From a virus, in the IMG/VR virus record IMGVR_UViG_3300042563_002299, positions 17,538 through 81,537 of that record: a stretch of 64,000 nt of DNA. One strand, 5' to 3'. A program made the translations under genes and the position numbers. The notes under the pieces are model-generated. The model did not search any database. It was not told the DNA's origin and was given only the letters and a program-made list of their open reading frames with translations. Positions 1 through 7,671 of the stretch are shown one piece after another. Position 1 is the first letter of the stretch. Each line of letters begins with the position of its first letter.

Positions 1-911
1 TGACCTCTTGCTGTTGGTTTTGACTCCAATAAATCTTCAAGGTTTGATCCTGTTGTAAGTATTGTCATTAAGAAGTCTTCTTTGGTCCCAATTGAGTTTT
101 TGATAAACGCTTCAGTTTCTCTTCTTTGTTCACCGGTAAAATTCAATAAAGTACCGTCCGATAGTTTCTTGAAGAAATCCAACTCTGTTTTAACGTTCCA
201 TTCACCTTTTTTGGATAACTTTCTTTCAATGTTTCTTACAATTACGTAATCCTCACCATCAATGGTAATTTCACCTTTAACGTGGACTTTGTCTTTATTT
301 GAAAATCGGTTGAAGATCTCCTCGGCTTTGGTCGTCTTTGTTGTTTCATTAAAGAACAAAAACATTAGGAGGTCAACGGTAAGAACCGTTTTCCCCCCAA
401 AGTTAGGTGGATCGGATTCAACCACCACAATTCCATTTAACTTATCAAAATCTAATCTTTGATTTTCACCGTATGATAAAAAGTTTGAGAACTCAATGTT
501 TCGAATATACCACTTCTTAAACTGAGCTTGGTTTTCTTCATCACCAGACATTCTGTTTTCAACCATTCTGTTGATACCTAACACATCTTCACTTTTATCC
601 TCATAACCTTTTGATTTAAGATAGTTGGTGATGAGGTCAAGTTGGTATTGTGGGTCAGAGATATTCACTGACACATCAATACTTTGCATGGATTCAGTTT
701 CAACGTTCTTCGTTTTAGTGAGAACATTAACATTGGTGGTATTATACTTCTTCGAGAAGTAATGTTTAACACTCTTGAGTTTGTCCTGTGTAAAGTTTTC
801 CGGTAAATCTTCCCATACAACTTGTATGATTGGGTTTTCATACATAGAAAAGTCCAAATCTTTTATCATGATATTGTAATTAAATGTTTTTGGTGGATTG
901 AATAAATCCAT
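1..911 (-). CDS. 46: gp46-like recombination endonuclease ATPase subunit (SbcC/Rad50 family), C-terminus beyond window
   Basis: An open frame runs from ATG at 911 to the left edge, giving about 303 residues. After an unusual N-terminal segment of about 145 residues comes a Rad50-type start (FSNFLSYGENQRLDF, then LNGIVVVES) and a nucleotide-binding loop PPNFGGKT near residues 168-175. This is followed by TVDLLMFLFFNETTKT and a region like the gp46 lobe (ITIDGEDYVIVRNIERKLS). The family partners with gp47 to resect DNA ends and process replication and recombination intermediates. gp47 lies 1.3 kb upstream in the same unit. The P-loop lacks the usual first glycine. The coiled coil, Walker B and signature motif would lie outside the window. 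The start is 4 bases after the previous stop. I am sure of the family, less so of activity. Confidence 0.85.
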   Translation of the reverse strand, partial: MDLFNPPKTFNYNIMIKDLDFSMYENPIIQVVWEDLPENFTQDKLKSVKHYFSKKYNTTNVNVLTKTKNVETESMQSIDVSVNISDPQYQLDLITNYLKSKGYEDKSEDVLGINRMVENRMSGDEENQAQFKKWYIRNIEFSNFLSYGENQRLDFDKLNGIVVVESDPPNFGGKTVLTVDLLMFLFFNETTKTTKAEEIFNRFSNKDKVHVKGEITIDGEDYVIVRNIERKLSKKGEWNVKTELDFFKKLSDGTLLNFTGEQRRETEAFIKNSIGTKEDFLMTILTTGSNLEDLLESKPTARG

Positions 912-914
912 TTT

Positions 915-1211
915 TTATCCTTCTGTTTGTGGTTCTTCAACTACTTCAGATTCATCAAATTCTTTGTTAATTTTTGCGGATTCTTCAGGATTTGGCGTGA
1001 ATTTGAACGCATGTTCAACAATCTTTTCTTCAACTACACTCATATCTAATTGTTGTTCACCAACTTGAGCACTTAATTCTTCTTCTTTAAGTTTATTCAA
1101 TTGTTCTTGGATCAACATATCAAATGCCTTTTGCATTCCTGATTTTTTTTGTGCCAAAACCGAATTACGTTTCGCAACCTTTCTTCTGTGTTCTTTTGCT
1201 TTTTTACCCAT
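915..1211 (-). CDS. Small charged hypothetical protein (98 aa)
   Basis: I do not recognise the function. The first 25 residues are very basic (GKKAKEHRRKVAKRN), followed by a helix-prone stretch (QKAFDMLIQEQLNKLKEEEL) and an acidic tail ending in EEPQTEG. There is no signal peptide and no cysteine. A basic head with an acidic tail could suit a nucleic-acid- or protein-binding accessory factor, but that is a guess. The gene lies between a membrane protein (12 bp gap) and gp46 (4 bp gap), so it is co-transcribed with the recombination nuclease genes. Confidence 0.75.
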   Translation of the reverse strand: MGKKAKEHRRKVAKRNSVLAQKKSGMQKAFDMLIQEQLNKLKEEELSAQVGEQQLDMSVVEEKIVEHAFKFTPNPEESAKINKEFDESEVVEEPQTEG

Positions 1212-1222
1212 TTTATTTGTTA

Positions 1223-1579
1223 TTAATTATTGTTATTTGGTCTATTTTCTTCAAACCACTCTACTACACCATTGATTGCCCATACAGCACCTGCTGACAA
1301 CATTCCATCAAAGAATATGGAAATATATCTATTAAGTCCAATAAATTCATGCCAAGGTGCGAACAATGTTAAGGACATAAAAAATCCTACCCAAGTTGAT
1401 GTACAAAGTATACATTGAATTAAACTATATATAAATTGAAATATCGATCTAAAAAGAACCCACCCAACATTTGGTTGAGCATTTTTATGTATCCAATTTC
1501 TTAATCCGTTAAAAATTGATCCGTAAACAAGAATGTTCGTCATTCCGTAAGCGGTAATCATCCACATTAAAACTATCAT
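1223..1579 (-). CDS. Small multi-pass membrane protein, DUF1360-like
   Basis: This 118-residue hydrophobic protein has about four likely membrane segments: near residues 3-22, 40-60, 62-80 and 92-108. The centre reads IQCILCTSTWVGFF, resembling the C-x-x-C then W-x-G/S pattern of small phage inner-membrane proteins grouped as DUF1360; the N-terminal TNILVYGSIFNGLRNWI also fits that family. The cellular role of the family is unknown to me. Its ATG overlaps the TGA of the upstream coiled-coil gene (ATGA), which suggests translational coupling. The C-terminus is a short polar asparagine-rich tail. Confidence 0.7.
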   Translation of the reverse strand: MIVLMWMITAYGMTNILVYGSIFNGLRNWIHKNAQPNVGWVLFRSIFQFIYSLIQCILCTSTWVGFFMSLTLFAPWHEFIGLNRYISIFFDGMLSAGAVWAINGVVEWFEENRPNNNN

Positions 1580-2277
1580 ATTCGTCTATTTAAATTTGAT
1601 CCCCTCATAAGATAACCCTGATTTTGATTACCATTAATAAGTTCTCGGTTTATTTTTTCCAATTCTTTTATTTGTTCGTTCTTTTGTTGTAACTCACCTC
1701 TCAAGTTTTGGAGTGTTTCTTGTAACATATTTGTCTTATTATTTGTTACGAGAATGTCTAAATTATGTCTAAGTTCATCTAACTCTTCATCCTTTTTAGA
1801 CATTTTATTTTGGAAAATATTTTCCATTTCTTCCGTTTTAGTGGAAAATTCTTCTCTAATTCTGTCAATTTCAAGGGTCTTAGTGGAAATTTCTCCGTTT
1901 AACTGGTCTATTTTTAACAATAGTTCATTAACTTGAGTATCATCAGAGGTATAGATTATTTTCTCAACCTCTTTGATGACTTCAACAGGTACTTCCACCC
2001 GTATTTCTCGGATTACTTCAATTTCCACCCATTTTTCTTGGTCCCCACCCGTTTTTCTTGAATCACTTAAGTCTTTTTCACCTTCATTGTCGGTTTTTAA
2101 GTCTTTTTCATCTTCATTAAGTGTTTTTCCCAAAAGACCGTACTTCTTAATATCAAAACCTTGCTTGAAGCATAGGTACATGAAATTATCCACATCCTTT
2201 ATTCCTTTGGATTCACATAATGCAGACACTGCCTGCATTGTTTCTCTATTAAATATTTTGGAGTTTTTCGGTTCCAT
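1576..2277 (-). CDS. Coiled-coil protein of unknown function (233 aa)
   Basis: Residues 1-50 look globular (KIFNRETMQAVSALCESKG). They are followed by an acidic linker, then a long coiled coil from about residue 85 (IEVIREIRVEVPVEVIKEV) to about residue 215, rich in E, K, L and Q heptads. The frame is open to a TTG at 2292, but the ATG at 2277 is preferred; it still overlaps the 3' end of gene 47 by 29 bp. The position between gp47 and gp46 genes and the coiled coil suggest a partner in DNA-end processing, but no catalytic motif is visible. Confidence 0.75.
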   Translation of the reverse strand: MEPKNSKIFNRETMQAVSALCESKGIKDVDNFMYLCFKQGFDIKKYGLLGKTLNEDEKDLKTDNEGEKDLSDSRKTGGDQEKWVEIEVIREIRVEVPVEVIKEVEKIIYTSDDTQVNELLLKIDQLNGEISTKTLEIDRIREEFSTKTEEMENIFQNKMSKKDEELDELRHNLDILVTNNKTNMLQETLQNLRGELQQKNEQIKELEKINRELINGNQNQGYLMRGSNLNRRI

Positions 2278-3028
2278 TCTCAATATCTTCAAATGATTTT
2301 ATGGAGAACTTCATAAATGGTTTTGGGTTTGGTAAATCAACATAAGAATACTCTTTTGATTCAACATCATATATCCCATATCCGTGTCTTCCAATACTCT
2401 CACCAATATTTTGTTGGATTGGACTTCCGATCATATATCCCTTACCGGTCTTGAACTTGAACTCTTGTCGTTTGTGGATATCCCCACACAATACGGCTTC
2501 CAACCCATTAAACTTTTCAACATCATATGCTTCCTCACCAAAATCAAAACCAAGATCAGTTTTCATCCCTTGAATTGCTCCGTGAAATAAACCAATTCTT
2601 TTACCTTTTGATTCGGTAATGTCGGGTGGAATATTTCCTTGATATTGTGAATACACACACCAACTAATATTCTCATCCTCATACACACCTCTATCTCGGT
2701 AATACACAATATCCTCATTCCTCAAAGAATTAATAATAGGAGTAAGAGCATCTAATCTTTCGGTATTGTTTACCAAAAAGTCGTGGTTACCAGGTATAAT
2801 AACGGTTTTAGCAATGAATGAACATTCAGTTAAAATCCAAGCAACAATCTCAATAAGTTCAGGTGTCATTTGATTTTTGGAATGAACAAGATCACCGGTG
2901 AACACAATTCGATCTGGTTCCAACTCTTTCCATTGATCAATGGCTGTTTCCAAAATTGATTTATACAAATCGTGGTCTTTAAAAAGACGGATATGTAAGT
3001 CTGAAAAGTGTATAAGTTTCTTAATCAT
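2249..3028 (-). CDS. 47: gp47-like recombination endonuclease (SbcD/Mre11 family)
   Basis: This is a metallophosphoesterase of 259 residues, near the minimal size of the catalytic core. The metal-binding motifs are in order: SDLH (D10, H12), GDLVHS (D46), GNHD (80-83), FHG (H149) and GDIH (182-185). In the last motif the first histidine of the usual GHxH is replaced by aspartate, a variant I believe also occurs in phage SbcD proteins. The protein should pair with the gp46-like ATPase to cut and resect DNA during recombination-dependent replication. Its start overlaps the end of the 87-aa gene by 8 bp. Confidence 0.93.
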   Translation of the reverse strand: MIKKLIHFSDLHIRLFKDHDLYKSILETAIDQWKELEPDRIVFTGDLVHSKNQMTPELIEIVAWILTECSFIAKTVIIPGNHDFLVNNTERLDALTPIINSLRNEDIVYYRDRGVYEDENISWCVYSQYQGNIPPDITESKGKRIGLFHGAIQGMKTDLGFDFGEEAYDVEKFNGLEAVLCGDIHKRQEFKFKTGKGYMIGSPIQQNIGESIGRHGYGIYDVESKEYSYVDLPNPKPFMKFSIKSFEDIENGTEKLQNI

Positions 3029-3284
3029 TTAATTGTGTTTTGTCTCCGCAATATACTTCGTATGGTGGTCTGTATGGATCATCTTTTACCGGAAATGGTG
3101 GATTTACAGGAAATGGGTTTACAGGGATTGGTATTATGGAAGGGTCAAACATACCATTTTTGTTTACTTCTTTAACCTCTTTCATCTTTTCTTGGATGGT
3201 CTCAATATCTACTTGTGTAAAGTCAGTCCAATTTCTGTTGGTCATAAAACCATCTAACCAAAAATAAAATTCTTTGTGTGTCAT
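3021..3284 (-). CDS. Small hypothetical protein with proline-rich segment (87 aa)
   Basis: Function not recognised. The N-terminal half is helical (HKEFYFWLDGFMTNRNWT, then IETIQEKMKEVKEV). The C-terminal half contains a proline-rich stretch (IPIPVNPFPVNPPFP) and a tail YEVYCGDKTQLND. The frame is open further upstream to 3374, but that extension lies in another frame over the zinc-ribbon gene and has no protein-like character. The ATG at 3284, 5 bp after the zinc-ribbon stop, is therefore chosen. The 3' end overlaps gene 47 by 8 bp. Confidence 0.72.
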   Translation of the reverse strand: MTHKEFYFWLDGFMTNRNWTDFTQVDIETIQEKMKEVKEVNKNGMFDPSIIPIPVNPFPVNPPFPVKDDPYRPPYEVYCGDKTQLND

Positions 3285-3288
3285 ATTT

Positions 3289-3507
3289 TTAGTCAATGAA
3301 TAATTCAAAGTCAGCGTTAACGTGACCACACTCATTACACATATAAGTTGGGAATGGTACAATCGTGTCTTCATGACTTCCTGTTAATAATGCCGGTACT
3401 TTTTTGATCATAGTTACTTCTTTGAAGAACTTTGAGTCACATTTTTCACACTTGATAGTTTGTTGTTCTTTCAAGTTAATTTTTGGTCTGATGATATCGT
3501 CGCTCAT
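3289..3507 (-). CDS. Zinc-ribbon protein (72 aa)
   Basis: Two CxxC knuckles, KCEKC near residues 20-23 and MCNECGH near residues 55-58, are separated by about 32 residues, the layout of a zinc ribbon. Nothing else in the protein is diagnostic. Small zinc ribbons of this kind occur near replication genes in T4-like phages. DNA binding or a transcription role is possible but unproven. It is the first gene after a 99-bp non-coding gap and is followed 4 bp later by the 87-aa gene. Confidence 0.8.
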   Translation of the reverse strand: MSDDIIRPKINLKEQQTIKCEKCDSKFFKEVTMIKKVPALLTGSHEDTIVPFPTYMCNECGHVNADFELFID

Positions 3508-3548
3508 TTTATTATATAATTTACGTTTATTTTAATTGTTGTTGTGTC

Positions 3549-3575
3549 CCAACTGGTATTAGTATACCAAATTGG
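3549..3575 (-). other. Inverted repeat in the gap between the zinc-ribbon and nuclease genes
   Basis: Arms CCAA-c-TGGTAT and ATACCA-aa-TTGG flank a 4-base loop, giving a 10-bp stem with a small internal bulge. No T-run follows on either strand, so a standard intrinsic terminator is unlikely. It could be an RNA-processing signal or a protein-binding site. Nothing else was seen in the gap 3508-3606. Confidence 0.45.
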
Positions 3576-3606
3576 CGTAATTGTTGCTTCCATACTCAAT
3601 AATAGT

Positions 3607-4470
3607 TTATTTCTTAAGTTTAGTCAAATATTGTTTTATATCCATATCTAAGATTGTGTTCATAGTTTTTTTAGATACTCTATATTCGTGATACTCCCTT
3701 TCATCTGTAATCAAAACGACGATACACCCTAAAAGTTGTATATCCTCATATTTTGATCCCTCCAACATTTTTAAAAGTAACCTACCATAAAAAGGTAATT
3801 GAGTATTGTAGTGACCTAAAGCATTATCAGGTAAATCTTCAAATGGTTTTTTCATTTTTTTAGTATAACGAGTAACCGCAAAGTTCTTCGGCTTATTTGA
3901 TTTCCAATCTGTTATAAGAATACCGATGTTACCATTTGTACCAATTACCAACCAAACCTTATCGGGTTGACCTGTATATTCAAGATCAGGATGCCCTAAA
4001 ACCATCTCCGTATCAATCAGTTCACATCCTCTTTCTTTGAGAAGTTCAATGTAATGTTTACCAGCCATGATCATCGTATCACTTTTGATGATCTGTTCTG
4101 CGTCACAATCAAATATTGGTTGACGAACAACTTTATTGATCCCAAATTCTTTAAGTGTATGTTCTTCCAAAAAGAAGTGACAACGAGACCCCAAGTTTGT
4201 TGATTTCCTACCTAATTCCGCCCATTCTTCCATTAATCTTTCGGCTTCATCAGGATCACCACCAGCTTTACTATAGGCGGCTTGTTCGGTTGGGAAGTCA
4301 TCGTAGAATATCTTCATCACTTTGGATACTGATGGGAAGTCCGATCGTAAATTACCGTTCTTATCCAACATAGTATATTTATGACTTTCCTCCTCAAAGG
4401 TGAGTTGGAATTCTTTTTGTTTCTCAGAAATAATATCCCTTATTTCTTGTGCTATTTTTTTTAAATCCAT
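3607..4470 (-). CDS. PD-(D/E)XK nuclease, RecB/Cas4-like
   Basis: Core motifs of the RecB-type nuclease fold appear in order: a glutamate in DTEMVLG (near residue 155), GQPDKVW (about 168-174, the acidic PD), TDWKSNK (about 187-193, the D-x-K element), and a QLPFYGRLL motif (about 223) like the Q-x(3)-Y helix of RecB nucleases. Length is 287 residues. The family cleaves DNA exonucleolytically or endonucleolytically. Here it follows primase with a 1-bp TAATG overlap, so a role in phage replication, recombination or host-DNA breakdown is likely. There are no clustered cysteines, so no Cas4-type iron-sulphur site is expected. Confidence 0.82.
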   Translation of the reverse strand: MDLKKIAQEIRDIISEKQKEFQLTFEEESHKYTMLDKNGNLRSDFPSVSKVMKIFYDDFPTEQAAYSKAGGDPDEAERLMEEWAELGRKSTNLGSRCHFFLEEHTLKEFGINKVVRQPIFDCDAEQIIKSDTMIMAGKHYIELLKERGCELIDTEMVLGHPDLEYTGQPDKVWLVIGTNGNIGILITDWKSNKPKNFAVTRYTKKMKKPFEDLPDNALGHYNTQLPFYGRLLLKMLEGSKYEDIQLLGCIVVLITDEREYHEYRVSKKTMNTILDMDIKQYLTKLKK

Positions 4471-5369
4471 TATTTTATTATATGATAATATTCATCTTTT
4501 ATTTCACCCCTTAGATCGGCAATATCTTTCTCGTCGGGTAATTTTATTAACTTTATTCTACCCCATAGTTCACCACCATTCAATTCGTGATAAAGTTTAA
4601 CAGAGTTCCCCCAAGCATCGGCATCCAAACATATTATGATATTTCCTTTAGCGTTGCGATATATTGTCTCAAACAAAAGTTCTGACATATGTTTACCTAA
4701 CATTGGTATAGGATTATTTAAAAACAATCCATCAAAAGCACCTTCAACCAAATAAACATCTTTCTTCCAATCAATTAAATTTTCCCAAAATATAATTTTG
4801 TCTTTTTCGGCTTCAGGGTTCTTATATTTTGCTCGGGACATCGGGTTCCAACTCCTTGCAATATAGTAGTTCAACTCACCTTTTTTATCGTATGATGGGA
4901 TCACAATACGTCCAGCGTGGTCTCCTTTATCACAAAACCCAATCCCAAATCTTTCAATCATTTCATCGGTAATTCCACGACTTTTGAGGTAATTCATTGC
5001 CTGTCGTCTAACAGGATATACCGTACTTGAGTCCTTGAATAAGGTAAATCCTTCAGGTAATCTGAGTGTTTTTTTCTTTTTTTCTCGTTTTACAACTGTT
5101 TCTGGTTTGAAAACCTCATAAAGTTTCTTTTGTTTCTTGTTTCCGTATTTGTCAAATATCCTACCCAAAGGTCCGTGTGTACCCTCACTATCACCGCAAG
5201 ACCAACACTTATAAACATTGTCTATATAATTGACCTCCAAATTGTGTTTATCCCTCCCATCGTCACATACGGGGCAGTTGAAGGATATTTGTCCACGATT
5301 GGGGTAGTGAAGTCCGTGATCACCAAGAACATCTTCCAATAACTCAACTAAAGCATCATTTTCATCCAT
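4470..5369 (-). CDS. 61: DNA primase, DnaG/gp61-like, zinc-binding plus TOPRIM
   Basis: The N-terminal zinc-binding domain has C32, C35, C55 and C58 (NCPVCDDG and YKCWSCGD). The region from about residue 130 (YLKSRGITDEMIERFGIGF) matches DnaG-type primases. The TOPRIM core is visible as VYLVEGAFDGLFL (E near 210) and IIICLDADAWGNS (D near 248 and 250). It should synthesise RNA primers with the gp41-like helicase encoded at 37.7-39.1 kb. At 299 residues it is short and carries no helicase domain. It starts the leftmost minus-strand unit, divergent from the plus-strand adhesin pair across 75 bp. Confidence 0.92.
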   Translation of the reverse strand: MDENDALVELLEDVLGDHGLHYPNRGQISFNCPVCDDGRDKHNLEVNYIDNVYKCWSCGDSEGTHGPLGRIFDKYGNKKQKKLYEVFKPETVVKREKKKKTLRLPEGFTLFKDSSTVYPVRRQAMNYLKSRGITDEMIERFGIGFCDKGDHAGRIVIPSYDKKGELNYYIARSWNPMSRAKYKNPEAEKDKIIFWENLIDWKKDVYLVEGAFDGLFLNNPIPMLGKHMSELLFETIYRNAKGNIIICLDADAWGNSVKLYHELNGGELWGRIKLIKLPDEKDIADLRGEIKDEYYHIIK

Positions 5370-5430
5370 CTCCTATAATATAAACATAAACTTTCAATAC
5401 ATCAACTACACAAACTTTTGAGTTCTTTTA

Positions 5431-5439
5431 TATTTATTA
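5431..5439 (+). promoter_or_regulatory. TATTTATTA element upstream of the plus-strand adhesin pair
   Basis: This plus-strand copy of the TATTTAT-type motif ends 5 bp before the ATG at 5445. It shows that the motif follows the coding strand rather than one fixed strand. The rest of the divergent gap 5370-5430 is AT-rich without a clear -33/-7 pair. Confidence 0.35.
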
Positions 5440-5444
5440 ATGAT

Positions 5445-5666
5445 ATGCCAACACAAATCACTATTTCAACTTTAACAGGGGCTCAACCATTTGACGTTTA
5501 TTCTTGCGATGACACATACGACAATTGTATATACGTAGCAACAATCACATCAGGTCAGGTTCCCTATAATTTTGATTTACCTTTTATTCAAGAAGGTATG
5601 TCTTCAGTTGGAATAAAAGTGGTCGATAATAATGGTTGTATTGAGGAGTCTAATGTTGTAATATAA
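5445..5666 (+). CDS. Small adhesin-like virion protein, paralogue of the 15509-15805 product
   Basis: This is a 73-residue beta-rich protein with start MPTQITISTLTGAQPFDVYS. It aligns by eye with the 98-residue product at 15509-15805: both have a pattern of the type DVYxxDxxxxNCxYV, a short hydrophobic strand pair, and end with D-x-N-G-C. The frame extends to 5418, but the ATG at 5445 gives the better match to the paralogue. It is one of two complete genes on the plus strand, followed 1 bp later by the Thr-Pro adhesin. A tail or baseplate decoration role is inferred from the paralogue's position. Confidence 0.65.
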   Translation: MPTQITISTLTGAQPFDVYSCDDTYDNCIYVATITSGQVPYNFDLPFIQEGMSSVGIKVVDNNGCIEESNVVI

Positions 5667-5667
5667 T

Positions 5668-6954
5668 ATGTGTCTTAATTTAGGTCTTTGGGTTTATAGT
5701 GGTACTTCGGTTGGTTTATGTAATGAAACACCAAACTTAACTTTATACGGTAATAATGTATTTTCTGCAGAGCCGGTATTCAGTGGTTCAGGATGTAATA
5801 ATCCTGCGGATTTGATTGCAACAGGATTTTATTCAAATGGTAATTTAACTTTTGAATTTTCATTTTTATTCGGACAATATTATGTAAGTGGTATTTCAGG
5901 TTGTACGACTGGTGGTGATTTATATTGTATACAAAATGAACCAGGTTATAATGACACATATTTACTAGTTGGTGTTCAGGATGATTACCCACTCTACACA
6001 TCTGTAACCAATAATACGTGTATTTATTATTCAACAGTAGAAACAAGATGGTGTTTAGCAAGTAGTGTTGGATCTCCGTGTGTTCAATTTGGTCCTTTTG
6101 CAAGCACAAGTTCGGAGCCAGATTTTGATATAACTGTTGGGTATCCAGGTTTATGCGTAACACCCCCAGCACCACCTGTAGACCCGTGTTTAACAATTGA
6201 TTTTGATGCAATTTTTGATTGTTTAGTTCCAGTATCACCAACACCAACACCTACTATTTCAGTAACACCAACACCAACACCAACTCCATCAGCATCTAAT
6301 CCATGTGGTGGTGTTTCAATGACTGTAACTTCGAGTGGTTACACTCCAACACCAACCCCAACAATGACACCAACACCAACACCTTCACCACAGGTTACGA
6401 GACCTTGTAATTTTTCAGGTGAGGTAATATTCAACGCATTTACCGAATACTTACAATGTGGTAATAGTAAAAAATTCAAAGATTGTTTTACGGGTATCGA
6501 TTATTACACATCAGATGTTGTTTTAGTCTCAGGGACGACGTTACCGACAGAAGGTTATGTCTATAATTCGGTGATTAACGGACAAGGTTATTGTGTTATA
6601 TATGAAGGTACGGTTGATAATATAAGTGGTGTTGATAATATTACATTAACAAATGAGATCGGATCTTACGTTGATGGAGCGTGTTTAGATTGTTTACCAA
6701 ACCTAACCGCAACTCCTACCCCTACACCGACATCAACACCAACTCCAACTCCGAGTTTATCACCTTGTGTTAGTTTATCATACAGAATAACTAATGAAAG
6801 CCCCGCACCAATTAAATTTGATTATACCAATTGTAATGGATCTCAATCTCAAAATTTACCTGGGTTCTCTTCAATCATTATTTGTGCTTCGGTTATACCA
6901 ACAACAACATCACCTAACATACAGATAGATCCTTTAGGTTCAACTTGTCTATAA
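5668..6954 (+). CDS. Adhesin-like virion protein with three Thr-Pro linkers
   Basis: This 428-residue protein is made of cysteine-containing beta-rich modules separated by Thr-Pro repeat linkers near residues 190-210, 227-241 and 347-363 (for example TPTPTPTPSASNPCGG). The modules are rich in S, T, G, N and Y, and each module has several cysteines. There is no signal peptide or membrane segment. The same linker style appears in the minus-strand virion protein 7672-10173 and in the tail sheath, so this is probably a fibre or surface-decoration protein. Host binding is an inference. It runs convergent to the RuvC gene, with the stop codon touching the ruvC terminator. Confidence 0.65.
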   Translation: MCLNLGLWVYSGTSVGLCNETPNLTLYGNNVFSAEPVFSGSGCNNPADLIATGFYSNGNLTFEFSFLFGQYYVSGISGCTTGGDLYCIQNEPGYNDTYLLVGVQDDYPLYTSVTNNTCIYYSTVETRWCLASSVGSPCVQFGPFASTSSEPDFDITVGYPGLCVTPPAPPVDPCLTIDFDAIFDCLVPVSPTPTPTISVTPTPTPTPSASNPCGGVSMTVTSSGYTPTPTPTMTPTPTPSPQVTRPCNFSGEVIFNAFTEYLQCGNSKKFKDCFTGIDYYTSDVVLVSGTTLPTEGYVYNSVINGQGYCVIYEGTVDNISGVDNITLTNEIGSYVDGACLDCLPNLTATPTPTPTSTPTPTPSLSPCVSLSYRITNESPAPIKFDYTNCNGSQSQNLPGFSSIIICASVIPTTTSPNIQIDPLGSTCL

Positions 6955-6984
6955 AAAAAAATATCACCTAAAAAGACGATATTT
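6953..6984 (-). terminator. Intrinsic terminator after the RuvC-like gene
   Basis: On the minus strand a stem AAATATC/GATATTT, extended by three pairs including G-U wobbles, closes a 6-base TTTTTA loop. A run of about nine T follows. It abuts the stop codon of the convergent plus-strand gene. A second hairpin (TATCGG/CCGATA) lies at 6990-7009. Confidence 0.65.
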
Positions 6985-7009
6985 CCAATTATCGGTATTT
7001 TACCCGATA

Positions 7010-7618
7010 TTAACTCCAAATCTCTTTTAATCTCATAAATCCTAATACACAACTATAAGCATCTGTTTGATCGAAATTTTCTTTCTTAAGTGTGTTATTT
7101 TTGGTGTATAACCATTTAATTTGAGGTTCTCTTTTTGCGACTTTTTCCCAAATAACCATTTTCTTATCAATGTCTTTTGGTAGTCCACCAAACAATACAA
7201 ATTTTTTCTTATCGTTCTCTTGTACCAAATCAGGAAAAGCAAACTTTCTTGAGTTATATGTTGAAATGAATTCAGGTACAATTCCTAATATATTATATAT
7301 TTCTTTGAAGATAAAACTATTGAATCTTAATAATGTTTGGATTGTATATATATTATTAGAGTTAAGTAATGGTTCTTCAATTACAACTCTGACGATTCCA
7401 AGATCTTTGTATTCTTTTAATTTTTCGGCAAAAACTTCGGACTTTAGAATTAACTCTTTAAGTTTGTCATCTTCATTTTTATCCATCTTTGGTCTCGGTG
7501 AAATGTGAGTAAGTTCCAACAATTCTTGTGTCTTTATATCGAATAGTGCCCAACCGATTGTTCTTGTAGAAACGTCCAAACCTAACACTTTGGGTGAATT
7601 TTTTAAATTTTTTGCCAT
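7010..7618 (-). CDS. RuvC-like Holliday junction resolvase / RNase H-fold nuclease
   Basis: RNase H-fold hallmarks: the first strand VLGLDVSTRTIGWALFD with D15; a second acidic site VVIEEPLL near residue 79; and a C-terminal helix motif FDQTDAYSCVLG with the last aspartate near residue 183. Length is about 202 residues, close to RuvC. It should cut branched DNA before packaging or during recombination, replacing T4 endonuclease VII, which is not seen here. The ATG at 7618 is preferred to an upstream TTG at 7624. It is a single-gene unit with its own terminator, lying between two adhesin-like loci. Confidence 0.85.
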   Translation of the reverse strand: MAKNLKNSPKVLGLDVSTRTIGWALFDIKTQELLELTHISPRPKMDKNEDDKLKELILKSEVFAEKLKEYKDLGIVRVVIEEPLLNSNNIYTIQTLLRFNSFIFKEIYNILGIVPEFISTYNSRKFAFPDLVQENDKKKFVLFGGLPKDIDKKMVIWEKVAKREPQIKWLYTKNNTLKKENFDQTDAYSCVLGFMRLKEIWS

Positions 7619-7671
7619 AAACAATAATGTTTTATATTATAATAAACTAAAACAATAAAAATTGTAGTTTT

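Noticed and set aside
3285-3374. Upstream extension of the 87-aa gene to position 3374
   Set aside because: It overlaps the zinc-ribbon gene in another frame; the ATG at 3284 falls directly after that gene's stop.
5780-6250. Minus-strand open frame of 156 codons opposite the plus-strand adhesin
   Set aside because: Low-complexity Leu/Asn/His/Gln sequence typical of an antisense shadow; the plus frame has cysteine modules and linkers.
6238-6755. Thr-Pro coding tracts as possible sequence error or microsatellite expansion
   Set aside because: The frame stays open, cysteine-bearing modules continue on both sides, and similar linkers occur in other virion genes.
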